DNA from: Bacteroidales bacterium Bact_07
GTDB lineage: Bacteria > Bacteroidota > Bacteroidia > Bacteroidales > Tenuifilaceae
Direction: 5' to 3'
DNA: 6,002 nucleotides
NCBI GenBank assembly: GCA_001603415.1
Contig: LUYY01000007.1
Location: 1-6,002 of the forward strand
The position numbers and the translations under genes were made by a program. Of the stretch, positions 5,442-6,002 are shown piece by piece. The notes under the pieces were generated by a model. The model saw only the letters and a program-made list of their open reading frames with translations. It was not told the DNA's origin and did not search any database. Within the stretch, counting starts at the first letter, position 1. The number at the start of each line of letters is the position of its first letter.

Positions 5442-6002
5442 ATGAGAAAATCAATCCTTTACGTGTCGCTTTTTGCCTTTTGGGCAGCATCGTTGGTATC
5501 GTGCGAAAAGGACGATACTAAGCCCGGTAAGTATGAAAACGGTGCCATTGTGCTCAACGAAGGGGCTTTTATGCAGTCAAATGCATCGGTTAGCTGGGTT
5601 AGCTACCAGTCCGACTCTGTGGTAAACAATGTATTTGAAAATGTAAATGGTCGCCCCTTGGGCGATGTGCTTCAGGGGGGCGTTAAAGCAAATGGTAAAA
5701 TCTACCTGGTACTTAACAATTCAGGCAAGGTTGTTATAGTAAACAGTGCCGATTTTGTTCAGACCAGTGAGGTTGCCAACCTGAATAATCCACGCTATGC
5801 GGTTGTAGTTGATGGTAAACTTTATGTTAGCCAGTGGAACGGCTGGGGACAAAAAGGAGCAGTTATGGTTTTTAATGCCAATGGAACCGAAAAGCTCGAT
5901 TCCATTCCAGTTGGAACCGGTGCCGAAGGAGTAATTTACTCAGCCGGCAAGGTTTGGGTTGCCAATAGCGGTGGCTATGGTGTTGATTCAACCATTACCA
6001 TT
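5442..6002 (+). CDS. btuG: BtuG-like surface lipoprotein with beta-propeller repeats (3' end beyond the window)
   Basis: The first 187 residues of a lipoprotein are visible and the frame is still open at the right edge. The N-terminus is a type II signal peptide with lipobox LVSC (18-21). The mature end C-E-K-D-D-T matches the Bacteroidetes lipoprotein export signal (K followed by two acidic residues), predicting display on the cell surface. After ENGAIVLNEGAF and GRPLGDVLQGG come propeller-like blades spaced about 40-44 residues apart: NGKIYLVLNNSGKVVIVN (84-101), DGKLYVSQWNGWGQKGAVMV (124-143) and AGKVWVANSGGYGVDSTITI (168-187). This pattern is that of DUF5074/YncE-like proteins, which include Bacteroides BtuG, a B12-binding lipoprotein that caps BtuB. 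It lies 21 nt after btuB in the same riboswitch-controlled transcript. The start has A at -3, -6 and -12/-13 (AATTAAAAAATT before ATG). B12 binding is inferred from context and family. Confidence 0.85.
   Translation, partial: MRKSILYVSLFAFWAASLVSCEKDDTKPGKYENGAIVLNEGAFMQSNASVSWVSYQSDSVVNNVFENVNGRPLGDVLQGGVKANGKIYLVLNNSGKVVIVNSADFVQTSEVANLNNPRYAVVVDGKLYVSQWNGWGQKGAVMVFNANGTEKLDSIPVGTGAEGVIYSAGKVWVANSGGYGVDSTITI

Overview
The window reads as a chromosomal segment of a Bacteroidetes (Bacteroidota) bacterium. Three things point there. Both promoters match the TTG-N19-21-TAnnTTTG type used by the primary sigma factor of that phylum. Shine-Dalgarno sequences are missing; instead A residues sit at about -3, -6 and -12/-13 of some starts. 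The last gene carries a Bacteroidetes-type lipoprotein export signal (C-E-K-D-D). The genus cannot be fixed from this sequence. No mobile element, CRISPR array, tRNA or rRNA gene was seen.

Left part, minus strand: the first three genes of a histidine biosynthesis operon, transcribed right to left in the order hisG (start 2829), hisD (start 1967) and hisC (start about 697, running off the left edge). They are packed tightly: 1 nt separates hisG from hisD, and hisC overlaps hisD. HisG is the long, allosterically regulated form. In front of hisG lies what looks like a complete ribosome-mediated transcription attenuator: promoter (3060-3029), a 26-codon leader peptide with seven His codons, five of them consecutive (3010-2930), an antiterminator pairing (2955-2946 with 2890-2881), and a competing intrinsic terminator (2895-2855).

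Middle, plus strand: a divergent promoter (3182-3212) drives a cobalamin riboswitch (3219-3378). Its downstream region (3380-3497) can form hairpins up to the start codon of the next gene.

Right part, plus strand: a BtuB-type TonB-dependent outer-membrane receptor (3498-5420) and, 21 nt later, a surface lipoprotein with beta-propeller repeats resembling BtuG/DUF5074 proteins (5442 to the right edge, incomplete). Together these make a vitamin B12 capture and import operon: the lipoprotein is inferred to bind corrinoid outside the cell and pass it to the TonB-dependent channel, and the riboswitch shuts the operon down when cobalamin is plentiful.

The notable feature of the window is the intergenic region of about 670 bp between hisG and btuB. 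It holds two divergent RNA-based nutrient sensors: a histidine-tRNA-sensing leader on one strand and a cobalamin aptamer on the other.
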